From Hoeflea algicola (GTDB lineage: Bacteria > Pseudomonadota > Alphaproteobacteria > Rhizobiales > Rhizobiaceae), in the NCBI RefSeq assembly GCF_026619415.1, contig NZ_JAOVZR010000001.1:4572501-4636500 (forward strand): a stretch of 64,000 nt of DNA, in the 5' to 3' direction. Of the stretch, positions 26,353-34,803 are shown in pieces. The notes beneath the pieces are model-generated. The model was not told the origin of the DNA, ran no database searches, and was given only the letters and a program-made list of their open reading frames with translations. The translations under genes and the position numbers were made by a program. Position 1 is the first letter of the stretch, and every line of letters begins with the position of its first letter.

Positions 26353-28134
26353 TCAGAGCGGCGGGGCGTAGACCGGGGTTTCGATGCCTTCCATCCGCGC
26401 CTTAATCTGCAGCGCCACGTATTTGGAGAAGAACCGCTGCAACGCCAGATTGCCACCCTGGAACCACATGTTCTCCTGCGCCACCGGCTTGTACATGTTG
26501 CGCAGTTCGCCATGCCATGGACCGGGGTCGTTGCGGGTGCCGGAACCCAGGCCCCAGCAGGTGCCGATCCGGTCGGCGGTTTCGCGCGAGACGATACTGG
26601 CCACGACCTCATGCATAGAGTGAAAGCCGGTGGACTGGATGATCACATCGGCTTCAAGCGCCGTGCCATCGGCAAAATGGATCGCCGTGTCCGAAATCCG
26701 GTCGATCTCGACCCCGGCCTTGATGCCGATTTCACCGTCGATGATCAATTGCGATGCACCGACATCGAGATAGTAGCCCGACCCGGTGCGGAACGCCTTC
26801 ATCAACAGCCCGGTGTCGTCCTCCCCGAAATCGTGCAGGAACCCGGTTGCTTCGAGCTTGCGATAGAATTCAGCGTCGCGCGCGCGAATCTTTTCAGTAA
26901 GCGCACGTTGGATCGGCGGTTGCAGGGCGAAAGGCGTCGCCGCCGCAATCATGTCGGCTGTGTCGACGTCGATGCCGTTTTGCACTGCTTGTTCGGAATA
27001 GATGTCGAAGCCAAGCTCCATCAGCGTTTCCGACCGGATCACGGTTGTGGGGGAGCGCTGGACCATGGTCACCTCGGCACCTGCTTCCCACAGGTCGACC
27101 GATATGTCGTGCCCGGAACTGGCAGCCCCGATCACCACCACCTTCTTGTCGCGGTAGGCCGATCCCTCGGAATAGTGGCTGGAATGGAGGATCTCGCCCG
27201 CAAAACTGTCAGCGCCGGGCAGGTCGATCATCTTCGGCGGGCCGTAGGCGCCGGTGGCGAACACCAGCTGCGTCGGCTGCATGATCATCGGCTTGCCGTC
27301 GCGCACAAGCTCGACGCGCCAGCGCTTTGTTTCCGGATTGAATGCGGCGGAAACACACTCGGTGCTGCCCCAATAGGTCAGCTCCATGATCTTCACATAG
27401 GCTTCCAGCCAGTCGCCCATCTTGTCCTTGGGCGTAAACACCGGCCAATGGTCGGGAAACGGAACATAGGGCAGGTGATCGTACCAGACCGGGTCGTGCA
27501 GCACGAGCGAGCGGTAGCGGTTGCGCCAGGAATCGCCAGCCTTCTCGTTTCTCTCGACAATCACCGTCGGCACCCCGAGCTGTTTTAGCCGGGCGCCGAG
27601 CATGATGCCACCCTGGCCGCCGCCGATGATCAGGCAGTAAGGATCAGTGGTTCCCTCCGCAAATTCGGCTTCTTCCCGCGCGCGGCGTTCCGACCAGGTC
27701 TCGCGGTTGCGGTCTGCGCGGTGATTGACGCCGGAAATGCGCGTCATCCCGGCCGCTTCTTCATGGCCATCGAGCGACTGCAGTGTCGTTAGCATGGTCC
27801 GGCATTTGCCATCCACCAGGCTGAAGATTCCCTGGCCCTGTCCGACACTGGTCTTGAAACTGAACCAGGCCTGGATGGCGCCATCATCGGTCTTTGACGC
27901 CCGCGTGATCTGCCATGCCGATGGTGCCGCCGAAGCCAGCGTCGCAGCCAGCATCTCGGCGATTGCGGGCTTGCCTTCCATCGTCTTGATGTTCCAGGTA
28001 AACGCCACCAGATCGCGCCAGCAGCAACCGTTTTGAAGCAAATCTAGTGTTGTCTCAATGTCGCCCTTGCCGAGATTGTCGCCCAGCATGGCAAGCCAGG
28101 CTGTTGCCTCTGACGCGGGTGCTGTGTCGTGCAT
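26353..28134 (-). CDS. NAD(P)/FAD-dependent flavin monooxygenase with N-terminal NTF2-like domain
   Basis: 593 residues. Residues 1 to about 150 resemble an NTF2/SnoaL-like domain (WLAMLGDNLGKGDIETTLDL, WRDLVAFTWNIKTMEG). From about 165 a flavoprotein begins with FAD motif IIGGGQGGIMLGARLKQLG, then NRYRSLVLHDPVWYDHLPY, and NAD(P) motif VVIGAASSGHDISVDLWEAG, as in YUCCA-like and other class B monooxygenases; IQSTGFHSMHE near the C-terminus is the ATG-like motif of this group. The start at 28134 has a strong GGAGGT site; a longer frame to 28497 crosses into the next intergenic region and is not used. It lies 64 bases downstream of the RpiR gene on the same strand, with a small hairpin (28155-28170) between them. 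Confidence 0.85.
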   Translation of the reverse strand: MHDTAPASEATAWLAMLGDNLGKGDIETTLDLLQNGCCWRDLVAFTWNIKTMEGKPAIAEMLAATLASAAPSAWQITRASKTDDGAIQAWFSFKTSVGQGQGIFSLVDGKCRTMLTTLQSLDGHEEAAGMTRISGVNHRADRNRETWSERRAREEAEFAEGTTDPYCLIIGGGQGGIMLGARLKQLGVPTVIVERNEKAGDSWRNRYRSLVLHDPVWYDHLPYVPFPDHWPVFTPKDKMGDWLEAYVKIMELTYWGSTECVSAAFNPETKRWRVELVRDGKPMIMQPTQLVFATGAYGPPKMIDLPGADSFAGEILHSSHYSEGSAYRDKKVVVIGAASSGHDISVDLWEAGAEVTMVQRSPTTVIRSETLMELGFDIYSEQAVQNGIDVDTADMIAAATPFALQPPIQRALTEKIRARDAEFYRKLEATGFLHDFGEDDTGLLMKAFRTGSGYYLDVGASQLIIDGEIGIKAGVEIDRISDTAIHFADGTALEADVIIQSTGFHSMHEVVASIVSRETADRIGTCWGLGSGTRNDPGPWHGELRNMYKPVAQENMWFQGGNLALQRFFSKYVALQIKARMEGIETPVYAPPL

Positions 28135-28198
28135 TTCAATACCTCCAGTTTCGGGGCTGCGCGCGCAGCCGGGAAATTGATTCCGGTCTGGCTTTCGG

Positions 28199-29167
28199 TC
28201 AGTCGCCCAACGGTTCCAGCACCTTGCCCTTGCGATGATTGAGCACCGTGTACTTGATCCGCCGCAGCGTTTCGCGTGCATCCGGCTCGAGCCGGTAACC
28301 GACCGCAGTTGACACCAGATCGATGATCGCCAGGAAGGCGTAGCGCGAGGCGGTTGGTTTGAGCACGTCCTGAAATTCCGGTACATCAACAGTAAGCGCC
28401 AGATCGGCAGCAGCTGACAGATCGCTGTCCGGAGTGGTGATGGCAATCGTGTTGGCGCGGTAATGCTTGGCAAGCGTCGTTGCTTCCACCACTTCACGGG
28501 TGCGTCCGGTGCCCGAGATCGCGATCACCAGATCGCCCGGCTTGAGCGTCGAGGCGGTCATCTTCATGATATAGGGGTCGGAATAGGAAGACACGATGAC
28601 GCCGTAGCGAAACAGCCGGTTCTGGGTTTCCAGCGCCAACGCCGTCGAGCTTCCGCCAAGGCCGAACACCAGCACTTGCGGCGCGCTGGACACCAGTTCG
28701 GCAGCCTTCAGGATGTCCTTCGGGTCGATGCTGCGTTCGACCGCATTAAGTGCATTGCGAGCTTCGCCGAATACAACGTTCCAAAGCGGCGATCCGTTCT
28801 CGCTGGGTTCAGGAGGCGGGTTGGGAGAGAGGTAAAGCCGTCCCACCACGACGCTCTGTGCCAGCTTGAGCTTGAAATCGCGCACGCCATCGCAGCCGAT
28901 GGCGCGACAAAATCGGGTAACGGTCGGCTCGCTGACTTCGGCCTTCCTCGCGATATCGGCGTTTGAGGCATCTACGGAAAAGGTCACATCTGCAAGAACC
29001 ACATCGGCGACCCGTCGTTCGGCCGGGCGCAGTTCCGCGTAGGAATCCTTGATCTGGGAGAGAATGTCGGGAATCGCCTTGGCATAGTCTTCGTTGCTGG
29101 CGTCGTCCGGCGCGGCGTTGCTTTGATGCGGCTTTCCCGCTCTCTGGGTCACTGCGATATCCACCAT
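28199..29167 (-). CDS. RpiR/MurR-family transcriptional regulator
   Basis: 322 residues: N-terminal RpiR helix-turn-helix (about 40-110; LRPAERRVADVVLADVTFSV, NADIARKAEVSEPTVTRFCR) and a SIS sugar-isomerase domain (about 145-280; VLVFGLGGSSTALALETQNR, LVIAISGTGRTREVVEATTL). SIS domains of this family usually bind phosphosugars or related metabolites. It is divergent from a ten-gene ABC/oxidoreductase operon across 243 bases, so it probably controls that operon. It may also cover the flavin monooxygenase downstream. Confidence 0.9.
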   Translation of the reverse strand: MVDIAVTQRAGKPHQSNAAPDDASNEDYAKAIPDILSQIKDSYAELRPAERRVADVVLADVTFSVDASNADIARKAEVSEPTVTRFCRAIGCDGVRDFKLKLAQSVVVGRLYLSPNPPPEPSENGSPLWNVVFGEARNALNAVERSIDPKDILKAAELVSSAPQVLVFGLGGSSTALALETQNRLFRYGVIVSSYSDPYIMKMTASTLKPGDLVIAISGTGRTREVVEATTLAKHYRANTIAITTPDSDLSAAADLALTVDVPEFQDVLKPTASRYAFLAIIDLVSTAVGYRLEPDARETLRRIKYTVLNHRKGKVLEPLGD

Positions 29168-29235
29168 GTAAGTTCAGTTATGGTTGTCTTTCGGCGGTGA
29201 AATTCGGTACGTTTCCGTCGACTTCAAGCCGATAA

Positions 29236-29250
29236 TGTAGGAAACTTACA
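29236..29250. promoter_or_regulatory. Candidate RpiR-family operator TGTA-N7-TACA
   Basis: TGTAGGAAACTTACA lies midway in the gap between the RpiR gene (start 29167) and the ABC operon (start 29411). The TGTA-N7-TACA layout, 15 bases long, matches the general form of HexR/RpiR operators in proteobacteria. A second half-site, TGTAAGTT (29167-29174), is an exact inverted copy of AACTTACA within this site and overlaps the RpiR start, consistent with autoregulation through paired sites. Confidence 0.45.
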
Positions 29251-29410
29251 CACTTTACAAGAGAAATAAGACCGGAAACATCGCATTGTGCGCCGCGAAC
29301 GTAATTATCTTGCGATACGCTTGACTCCTAAGTCGGATAGTTACAAACTCTTCTCATGCGTCGGGACCCCGTTCCCGGATTGCACGAGCGGACCAGCAGT
29401 GTGAGGGACA

Positions 29411-30247
29411 ATGACTGTCGAACAAGCCATCCATCCCAAACTCTCAGTGAGGGGCGCGACCAAGGTGTACAACACTCGGTCGGGCGACCTGTTGGCGATT
29501 GATCGTTGCTCGGTAGATGTACTGGATGGCGAAATCGTTTCGATCGTCGGCCCATCAGGTTGCGGCAAGACCACGCTGCTGTGGTCGATGTCGGGGCTGC
29601 ATGGTCTCAGCGCCGGCGAGGTGCTGCTCGACGGCAAACCGGTGACCGGCCCCAATCCCGACATCAGCATGGTGTTTCAGAATGCCAATCTGCTGCCGTG
29701 GCGCAATCTCGATGCCAATATCAATTTTCCTTTCGAGATCAAGGGCATCAAGCCCGACAGGATCTGGATTGATGAATTGCTCAACCGCGTTGGACTTGAA
29801 GGCTTTGGCAATCGCTTTCCGGGCGAACTTTCGGGCGGCATGCAGCAACGCGCGGCGCTGGTAAGGGCGTTGTCGTTCAAGCCTTCGGTGCTGTTGATGG
29901 ATGAGCCGTTCGGTGCGCTTGATTCGTTCACCCGCGAGGAAATGAACCGGCTGGTGGAAGAGATTTGGCTCGATACCAAAACCACCATCGTGCTGATCAC
30001 CCACTCTATCGAGGAAGCGATCTTCCTTTCCGACCGCGTTGTGGTGATGAGCCCGCGGCCGGGCCGGGTCGCCAATATTCATACGGTACCGTTCGCCCGA
30101 CCGCGGTCCATGGAAATCATGGCGACCAAGGAGGTTTTCGATCTCACCAACGCCATCAAGCAGGAGATCGTCGGGAACCAGCAAAGCCGCTACCCGGCGG
30201 ACCGTGCTGCCGCACCCTCCCAATCTGTCCAGACAGCAGCCCAGTGA
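29411..30247 (+). CDS. ABC transporter ATP-binding protein (nitrate/sulfonate/taurine class)
   Basis: 278 residues. Walker A GPSGCGKTTLLWSM (about 52), Q-loop VFQNANLLPWRNLDANINFP, signature LSGGMQQRAALVRAL, Walker B VLLMDEPFGALDSFTREEM and switch LITHSIEEAIFLSDRVVVM are all intact. The LLPWRN Q-loop and the SDRVVVMSPRPGRV end are typical of SsuB/TauB/NrtD-type importers. ATG 29411 has GTGAGGG upstream. It opens the operon, with permease and binding protein following. Confidence 0.93.
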   Translation: MTVEQAIHPKLSVRGATKVYNTRSGDLLAIDRCSVDVLDGEIVSIVGPSGCGKTTLLWSMSGLHGLSAGEVLLDGKPVTGPNPDISMVFQNANLLPWRNLDANINFPFEIKGIKPDRIWIDELLNRVGLEGFGNRFPGELSGGMQQRAALVRALSFKPSVLLMDEPFGALDSFTREEMNRLVEEIWLDTKTTIVLITHSIEEAIFLSDRVVVMSPRPGRVANIHTVPFARPRSMEIMATKEVFDLTNAIKQEIVGNQQSRYPADRAAAPSQSVQTAAQ

Positions 30248-30254
30248 GGACGAT

Positions 30255-31100
30255 GTGAGCGAGAAAGACGCAATACCTGAATTTAACGCTAAAACTGGCG
30301 GCGCCAGCGAGGTTGGCATTACCAACATGTCGGCGCTCACCTCGGGCCCCGGAATTAAATCCGCTGGCGAGATATTTGCGGTGGTCGCTGTTGCCGTGAT
30401 TGTCATCGGCGGCATGGAGTTGCTGCTGGGCTTGTTGGAAGTGCCGCAATATGTGCTTCCCAAGCCAAGCGAGATCGCCGTGGCATTGGTCACCGATTTT
30501 CCGCTCATCGCCCCGCATCTTGGTCATACTCTGGTTGAGCTGTTCGGTGGCTTTGCCATCGGGGCTTCCGTCGGTCTGATCCTTGCTGCCGTGATCACCC
30601 AATTTCCGTTTGTCGAGAAAATTGTCACGCCTTACATCCTGCTGTTGGTGACGACGCCGATGCTGGCGCTGGTGCCGCTTCTGATCTTGCGCTTCGGCTT
30701 CGGCTACGAGCCGCGCATCATTGCCGTGGCGCTGGCTTCCGGGCCGATGGTGATGATCAACGCTGCGACCGGGTTTCGCCGTGTCGACCATGGCAAGATC
30801 GCGTTGGCCCGCTCCTATGGTGCCTCCACCCTGCAGATCTTCTGGAAGGTCCGTGCGCCGATGGCGCTGCCAATGATTTTCGTCGGCCTGATGGTCGGCT
30901 CGATCTTCGGTCTGCTGACTGCGGTCGGCGCTGAAATGGTCGGCGGCGGCTTTGGACTCGGCAACCGGCTGACGTCTTATTCATCGATGATCCAGATGCC
31001 GCAATTCTTCGCGGTGGTCTTGATCCTCTCGATCCTGGGCATCCTCATCTATGTGCTCTTTTTCCTTCTCGGGAAGAAGTACGCCAGTTGGGAAGCCTGA
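30255..31100 (+). CDS. ABC transporter permease (SsuC/TauC class)
   Basis: 281 residues with six hydrophobic helices; QYVLPKPSEIAVALVTDFPL near the start and the EAA-type loop HGKIALARSYGASTLQIFWK are the SsuC/TauC pattern. The start is taken as GTG 30255, seven bases after the ATPase stop with GAGGACG upstream; an internal ATG at 30327 is possible but the frame is protein-like from 30255. It should form the homodimeric membrane channel for the binding protein at 31178. Confidence 0.88.
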   Translation: MSEKDAIPEFNAKTGGASEVGITNMSALTSGPGIKSAGEIFAVVAVAVIVIGGMELLLGLLEVPQYVLPKPSEIAVALVTDFPLIAPHLGHTLVELFGGFAIGASVGLILAAVITQFPFVEKIVTPYILLLVTTPMLALVPLLILRFGFGYEPRIIAVALASGPMVMINAATGFRRVDHGKIALARSYGASTLQIFWKVRAPMALPMIFVGLMVGSIFGLLTAVGAEMVGGGFGLGNRLTSYSSMIQMPQFFAVVLILSILGILIYVLFFLLGKKYASWEA

Positions 31101-31177
31101 CTGAGATCCTGTTGTCGGGAGGAACTGGCACCAGGAAATGACTATCCGAACGCTTCAACGTAAAAGGGGAATAGGTT

Positions 31178-32338
31178 ATGAATAAGAACTTCTTGTCCGG
31201 CAGCATGGGCCGCCGCACTTTCCTTCAGGTCTCCGCCGCTGGCGTGGTCAGCGTCTCGGTGCTTGGCGCATCCGGCGCCCGCGCGGAGCCTTATTCCAAA
31301 TTCACCTGGATTTCGCCGCGCGGCACGATCGAAGTGATTGACGATTATGCCTATCATGTCGCCAAGAAGATGGGCTATTTCGACGATCTCGGCGTTGAGG
31401 CTGACTTCCAGCCGGGTCCGTCCGACGGTACCGCGACCGTCAAGTTTGTTGATGTGGGTCAGGCCGATATCGGCTTCCCGTCGCCCGGCGTGTTTTCGTA
31501 TGCGCTCGAAAACGGCATGAAACTCAAGTCAGCCTTCCACATGGGCGCGTTCGACACTTTCAGTCTCGCTTTCCGCAAGGGCGAAGGCACCAACGATCTC
31601 AAGACGCTGGAAGGCAAGACCATCCTTCTCGGCTCGGCTGCGTGGCAGTCGATTGTCGACCCGATGCTGGCCGTCCAGGGCGTTGATGTCAGCAAGGTCA
31701 AGTATGTCGAAGCCGGCTGGCCCACCTGGGCAACCGCGCTCAAGGCCGGCCAGGGCGATGCCGCACTTGGCTGGGAAGGCCTGCGGGCTGAATGGATCGC
31801 CACCGGACTGGACTTCGAATACTGGCTCGGCGTGCAGAACTCGCCGCTGTTTGCCAACACCTTCGTTGTCCGCGCCGAAGATCTGGAAGACCCGGACAAG
31901 AAGGCGTACCTCGAGAAGTATCTGCGCGGTTGGGCCATGGGCCTCGAGTTCGCCCATCTCAATCCGCGCGCCGCAGTCGAGATCGTGTTCGAACAGTTCC
32001 CGACAGTCGCCGGTAATCTCGGGCCGGAACTTGGCACTACCTCGATCCTGCAGCAGATCGCCGTGTTCCGCGGTGACATGAGCAAGCGCGCCGGCTGGGG
32101 TGACCACAACATGGAAGCCTGGCAGACATTCTTCGACCAGATCCACGAGCTTGGACAGATCACCAATCCGGTGAAGGCGGAAGATGTGTGTACCAATGAA
32201 TTGATCCCGGCTGCCAACGACTTCGACAAGGCCAAGGTCCAGGCCGATGCAGATGGCTACAAGCTCAGCGACGAGTTTGCCGCGGTCGACGTCGAGAACC
32301 TCAAGGCACATCTCTACGACCAGGCCGTCAAGGGCTGA
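31178..32338 (+). CDS. ABC transporter substrate-binding protein (NMT1/SsuA-like), Tat signal
   Basis: 386 residues. The leader contains the twin-arginine motif GRRTFLQVSAAG followed by a hydrophobic stretch and cleavage near ARAEP, so it is probably exported folded by Tat. The mature part has the NMT1-like type II binding fold: KMGYFDDLGVEADFQPGPSD, DVGQADIGFPSPGVFSYALE, and GWPTWATALKAGQGDAALGW. Ligands of this group range from sulfonates to pyrimidine precursors, and here the substrate is unknown. The ribosome site AAGGGG lies upstream. A 10-base-pair hairpin follows the gene. Confidence 0.9.
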   Translation: MNKNFLSGSMGRRTFLQVSAAGVVSVSVLGASGARAEPYSKFTWISPRGTIEVIDDYAYHVAKKMGYFDDLGVEADFQPGPSDGTATVKFVDVGQADIGFPSPGVFSYALENGMKLKSAFHMGAFDTFSLAFRKGEGTNDLKTLEGKTILLGSAAWQSIVDPMLAVQGVDVSKVKYVEAGWPTWATALKAGQGDAALGWEGLRAEWIATGLDFEYWLGVQNSPLFANTFVVRAEDLEDPDKKAYLEKYLRGWAMGLEFAHLNPRAAVEIVFEQFPTVAGNLGPELGTTSILQQIAVFRGDMSKRAGWGDHNMEAWQTFFDQIHELGQITNPVKAEDVCTNELIPAANDFDKAKVQADADGYKLSDEFAAVDVENLKAHLYDQAVKG

Positions 32339-32361
32339 CCGTTAGGGCAACCCAGTCAAAC

Positions 32362-32385
32362 GCGGGCGGCGCACGCGCCGCCCGC
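32362..32385 (+). terminator. Strong intercistronic hairpin after the binding-protein gene
   Basis: GCGGGCGGCG (32362-32371) pairs with CGCCGCCCGC (32376-32385) over a four-base loop, a perfect 10-bp stem. No T-run follows and the next gene starts 31 bases on with AGGGGAGGG. Its likely role is mRNA stabilisation or partial attenuation. Confidence 0.6.
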
Positions 32386-32416
32386 CATCGATCAAACTGT
32401 TTAAGGGGAGGGCTTC

Positions 32417-33493
32417 ATGCCTGAAAAGGTCAAGGTTCTGGTTGTCGGTCTGGGCAACATGGGCGCTTCGCATGCAAGCGCGTATCATCGCAACCCGGGC
32501 TTCGAGATTGTCGGGCTGATGAGCCGCACAATCAAGTCGAAGGCGGTGCCCGACGAACTCAAGGGCTATCCGCTTTATGAGGATTACGACGAAGCGCTGA
32601 AGGTCGCGAAGCCGGATGCCGTCTCGATCAATTCCTGGCCTAATTCGCACGCCGAGTTCGCCATCAAGGCGATGAATGCCGGTGCCCATGTGTTCATGGA
32701 AAAGCCAATTGCCACCAATATAGCCGATGCCGAAGCGGTGGTGAAACTGGCTCGCGAGAAGAACAAGAAGCTGGTGCTGGGCTATATCCTGCGGGTTCAC
32801 CCGAGCTGGATGAAGTTCATCGAACTTGGCAAGACACTCGGCAAGCCGCTGGTGATGCGGCTCAATCTCAATCAGCAGAGCAGCGGCCCGGCATGGACCT
32901 GGCACAAGAATCTGATCGACAGCCTGATTCCGATCGTCGATTGCGGCGTTCATTATGTCGACGTCATGTGCCAGCTCACGGGCGCCAAGCCGGTGCGCGT
33001 GCACGGCATCGGCGCGAGCCTCTGGGAAGAGGCCGACAAGCCCAATTACGGGCACTTGCACGTCACTTTCGACGACGGCTCGGTCGGCTGGTACGAGGCC
33101 GGCTGGGGTCCGATGATGAGCGAAGTCGCCTATTTCGTGAAGGATGTCGTCGGTCCCAAGGGCGCTGTCTCGATTGTCCCCAATCCCAAGCAGACCAAGG
33201 AAAATCTGTCGGATTCGGCCGATATCGACCAGCACACCAAGACCGATGCGATCCGCTACCACCATGCAGAGGTTGACGCGGACAAGAATTTCGCCCGCGA
33301 GGACGAAATCATGACCATGACCGATGAGCCTGGTCATCAGGACCTCTGCGACCGCGAGCAGGCATTTTTCCTCAAGGCGATACAGGAAGACATTGATCTC
33401 GGCGAATCCATGGATGCGGCGGTCAACAGCCTGCGCATCGTTCTGGCTGCCGAACAATCAATCAACGAAAAACGCGTGATCGAACTGGATTAA
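32417..33493 (+). CDS. Gfo/Idh/MocA-family NAD(P)-dependent oxidoreductase (first copy)
   Basis: 358 residues. N-terminal Rossmann motif VVGLGNMGASHASAYHRNPG, the EKP motif in GAHVFMEKPIATNIADAEAV (about 90-110) with its catalytic Lys, and a C-terminal alpha/beta domain with PIVDCGVHYVDVMCQLTGAK. These enzymes oxidise or reduce sugar, inositol or amino-sugar hydroxyls. It shares the operon with a second family member at 36767 that differs clearly in sequence, so two separate redox steps are likely. Strong ribosome site AGGGGAGGG. Confidence 0.9.
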   Translation: MPEKVKVLVVGLGNMGASHASAYHRNPGFEIVGLMSRTIKSKAVPDELKGYPLYEDYDEALKVAKPDAVSINSWPNSHAEFAIKAMNAGAHVFMEKPIATNIADAEAVVKLAREKNKKLVLGYILRVHPSWMKFIELGKTLGKPLVMRLNLNQQSSGPAWTWHKNLIDSLIPIVDCGVHYVDVMCQLTGAKPVRVHGIGASLWEEADKPNYGHLHVTFDDGSVGWYEAGWGPMMSEVAYFVKDVVGPKGAVSIVPNPKQTKENLSDSADIDQHTKTDAIRYHHAEVDADKNFAREDEIMTMTDEPGHQDLCDREQAFFLKAIQEDIDLGESMDAAVNSLRIVLAAEQSINEKRVIELD

Positions 33494-33509
33494 GCCCGTT
33501 CGACTACGG

Positions 33510-33543
33510 GCGTGGGCGGCTTTTTGAAGCGGGTCGCCCACGC
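33510..33543 (+). terminator. Intercistronic hairpin after the first Gfo/Idh/MocA gene
   Basis: GCGTGGGCG (33510-33518) and CGCCCACGC (33535-33543) form a 9-bp stem with a 16-base loop that contains TTTTT. It lies between two co-directional genes 77 bases apart. An attenuator or mRNA processing element is plausible. Confidence 0.45.
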
Positions 33544-33570
33544 CAAACCTGAACCAATTGGAGAACTTCA

Positions 33571-34803
33571 ATGAGTCAGTCGGCAGCCGGCGAAGGCTAC
33601 GATCTCGTCTTGAAGGGCGGCCGCGTTCTCGATGAACGCAACGGCGTCGACGGCGTGTTCGATGTGGCAATCAAGGCGGGCAAGGTAGCTGCGATCGGCG
33701 CATCGCTGCAACCGGGGACCGCCCGTGTGGAAGATCTCAGCGGGTGCATCGTCGCGCCCGGTCTGATGGATATTCATACTCATGTTTACCACAAGGCGAC
33801 CTCGTTGAGCGTTGATCCGGGCATGATCGCGCGGCGTTCCGCGCTGACGGCGATGGTTGATGCCGGTAGCGCAGGGGCCGGCAATTATGATGGTTTTCGC
33901 GACTATGTGATGAACCAGTCGCCTTACAAGATATTTGCTTTTCTCAATATTTCCTTCCCCGGCATTTTCGGCTTCGACAAGGGGGTGTCGATCGGTGAGG
34001 CGCGGATCCGCGAAATGCTGCCGGTTGACCGCTGTGTGGCCAAGATCGAGGCCAATCGCGACCGTATTGTTGGTGTCAAGGTCCGCATCGGCGGCCCGGT
34101 GACGGGTGACCTGGGGCTTGGTGCGTTGGAAGTGGCGCTGGAGGCTGCCGAGGCTGTCGGCCTTCCGTTGATGACCCATATCGGCACCGCACCGCCAAGC
34201 TATGGCGACGTCGTCTCGATGCTGCGCCCCGGCGATATCCTGACCCATTGTTTCCGCCCCGATCCGAATTCTGCCGTTGGCAGTGACGGCAAGGTGATAC
34301 CCGAAGTGCGCGCGGCGCGCGAACGCGGCGTGCTGTTTGATATCGCCCATGGCATGGGCGCTTTTGGCTACGAGACCACCGAACGGGCGCTTGAGGATGG
34401 CTTTCTGCCCGACCTGATTTCCTCCGATGTTCATGTCATCGCTGTTGAGGGCCCGGGCTTTGATTTGCTGCACACGATGAGCAAGCTGCTCAATTGCGGA
34501 CTGACGTTGCCCGACGTGATCGGCATGTCGACGAGCCGGCCGGCACTGGCCATCAGGCACCCCGAACTCGGCCATCTCGGCGTTGGCGCTGCGGCCGATA
34601 TTACCGTGCTCCGTCAGGTCGACAGCAACTATGTTTTTGAGGATGTCGTCGGCGCCACACGCCCCGGCGTGACGCTGTTGCAGCCGGTCGCGGTCTATCT
34701 GGACGGCAAGGAGATGGAAATCGGTCGGCGCCCGTTCGAGGAGCCATTCACCCTGGGCAGCCACTGCGGGCACGATCACCACAAAGAGGAAGCGGCGGAA
34801 TGA
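33571..34803 (+). CDS. Amidohydrolase/deacetylase family metalloenzyme (EF_0837/AHA_3915-like)
   Basis: 410 residues of the amidohydrolase superfamily. The N-terminal beta domain starts YDLVLKGGRVLDERNGVDGV, followed by GLMDIHTHVYHKATSL with the HxH metal pair (about residue 68), a bridging Lys region VGVKVRIGGPVTGD, PLMTHIGTAPPSYGDVV with the next His, DILTHCFRP and ISSDVHVIAVEGPGF with the final Asp. Relatives are annotated as deacetylases or dihydroorotase-like enzymes and occur beside PLP enzymes in amino-acid or amino-sugar pathways. A role in removing an N-acyl group from the imported compound is inference. Its stop overlaps the next ATG at 34800. The histidine-rich C-terminus (HCGHDHHKEE) is unusual. 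Confidence 0.85.
   Translation: MSQSAAGEGYDLVLKGGRVLDERNGVDGVFDVAIKAGKVAAIGASLQPGTARVEDLSGCIVAPGLMDIHTHVYHKATSLSVDPGMIARRSALTAMVDAGSAGAGNYDGFRDYVMNQSPYKIFAFLNISFPGIFGFDKGVSIGEARIREMLPVDRCVAKIEANRDRIVGVKVRIGGPVTGDLGLGALEVALEAAEAVGLPLMTHIGTAPPSYGDVVSMLRPGDILTHCFRPDPNSAVGSDGKVIPEVRAARERGVLFDIAHGMGAFGYETTERALEDGFLPDLISSDVHVIAVEGPGFDLLHTMSKLLNCGLTLPDVIGMSTSRPALAIRHPELGHLGVGAAADITVLRQVDSNYVFEDVVGATRPGVTLLQPVAVYLDGKEMEIGRRPFEEPFTLGSHCGHDHHKEEAAE

Noticed and set aside
28135..28497. Extended start of the flavin monooxygenase
   Set aside because: The extension reads through the RpiR 3' region in another frame with Arg/Ser/Trp-rich composition, while GGAGGT sits just before the ATG at 28134.
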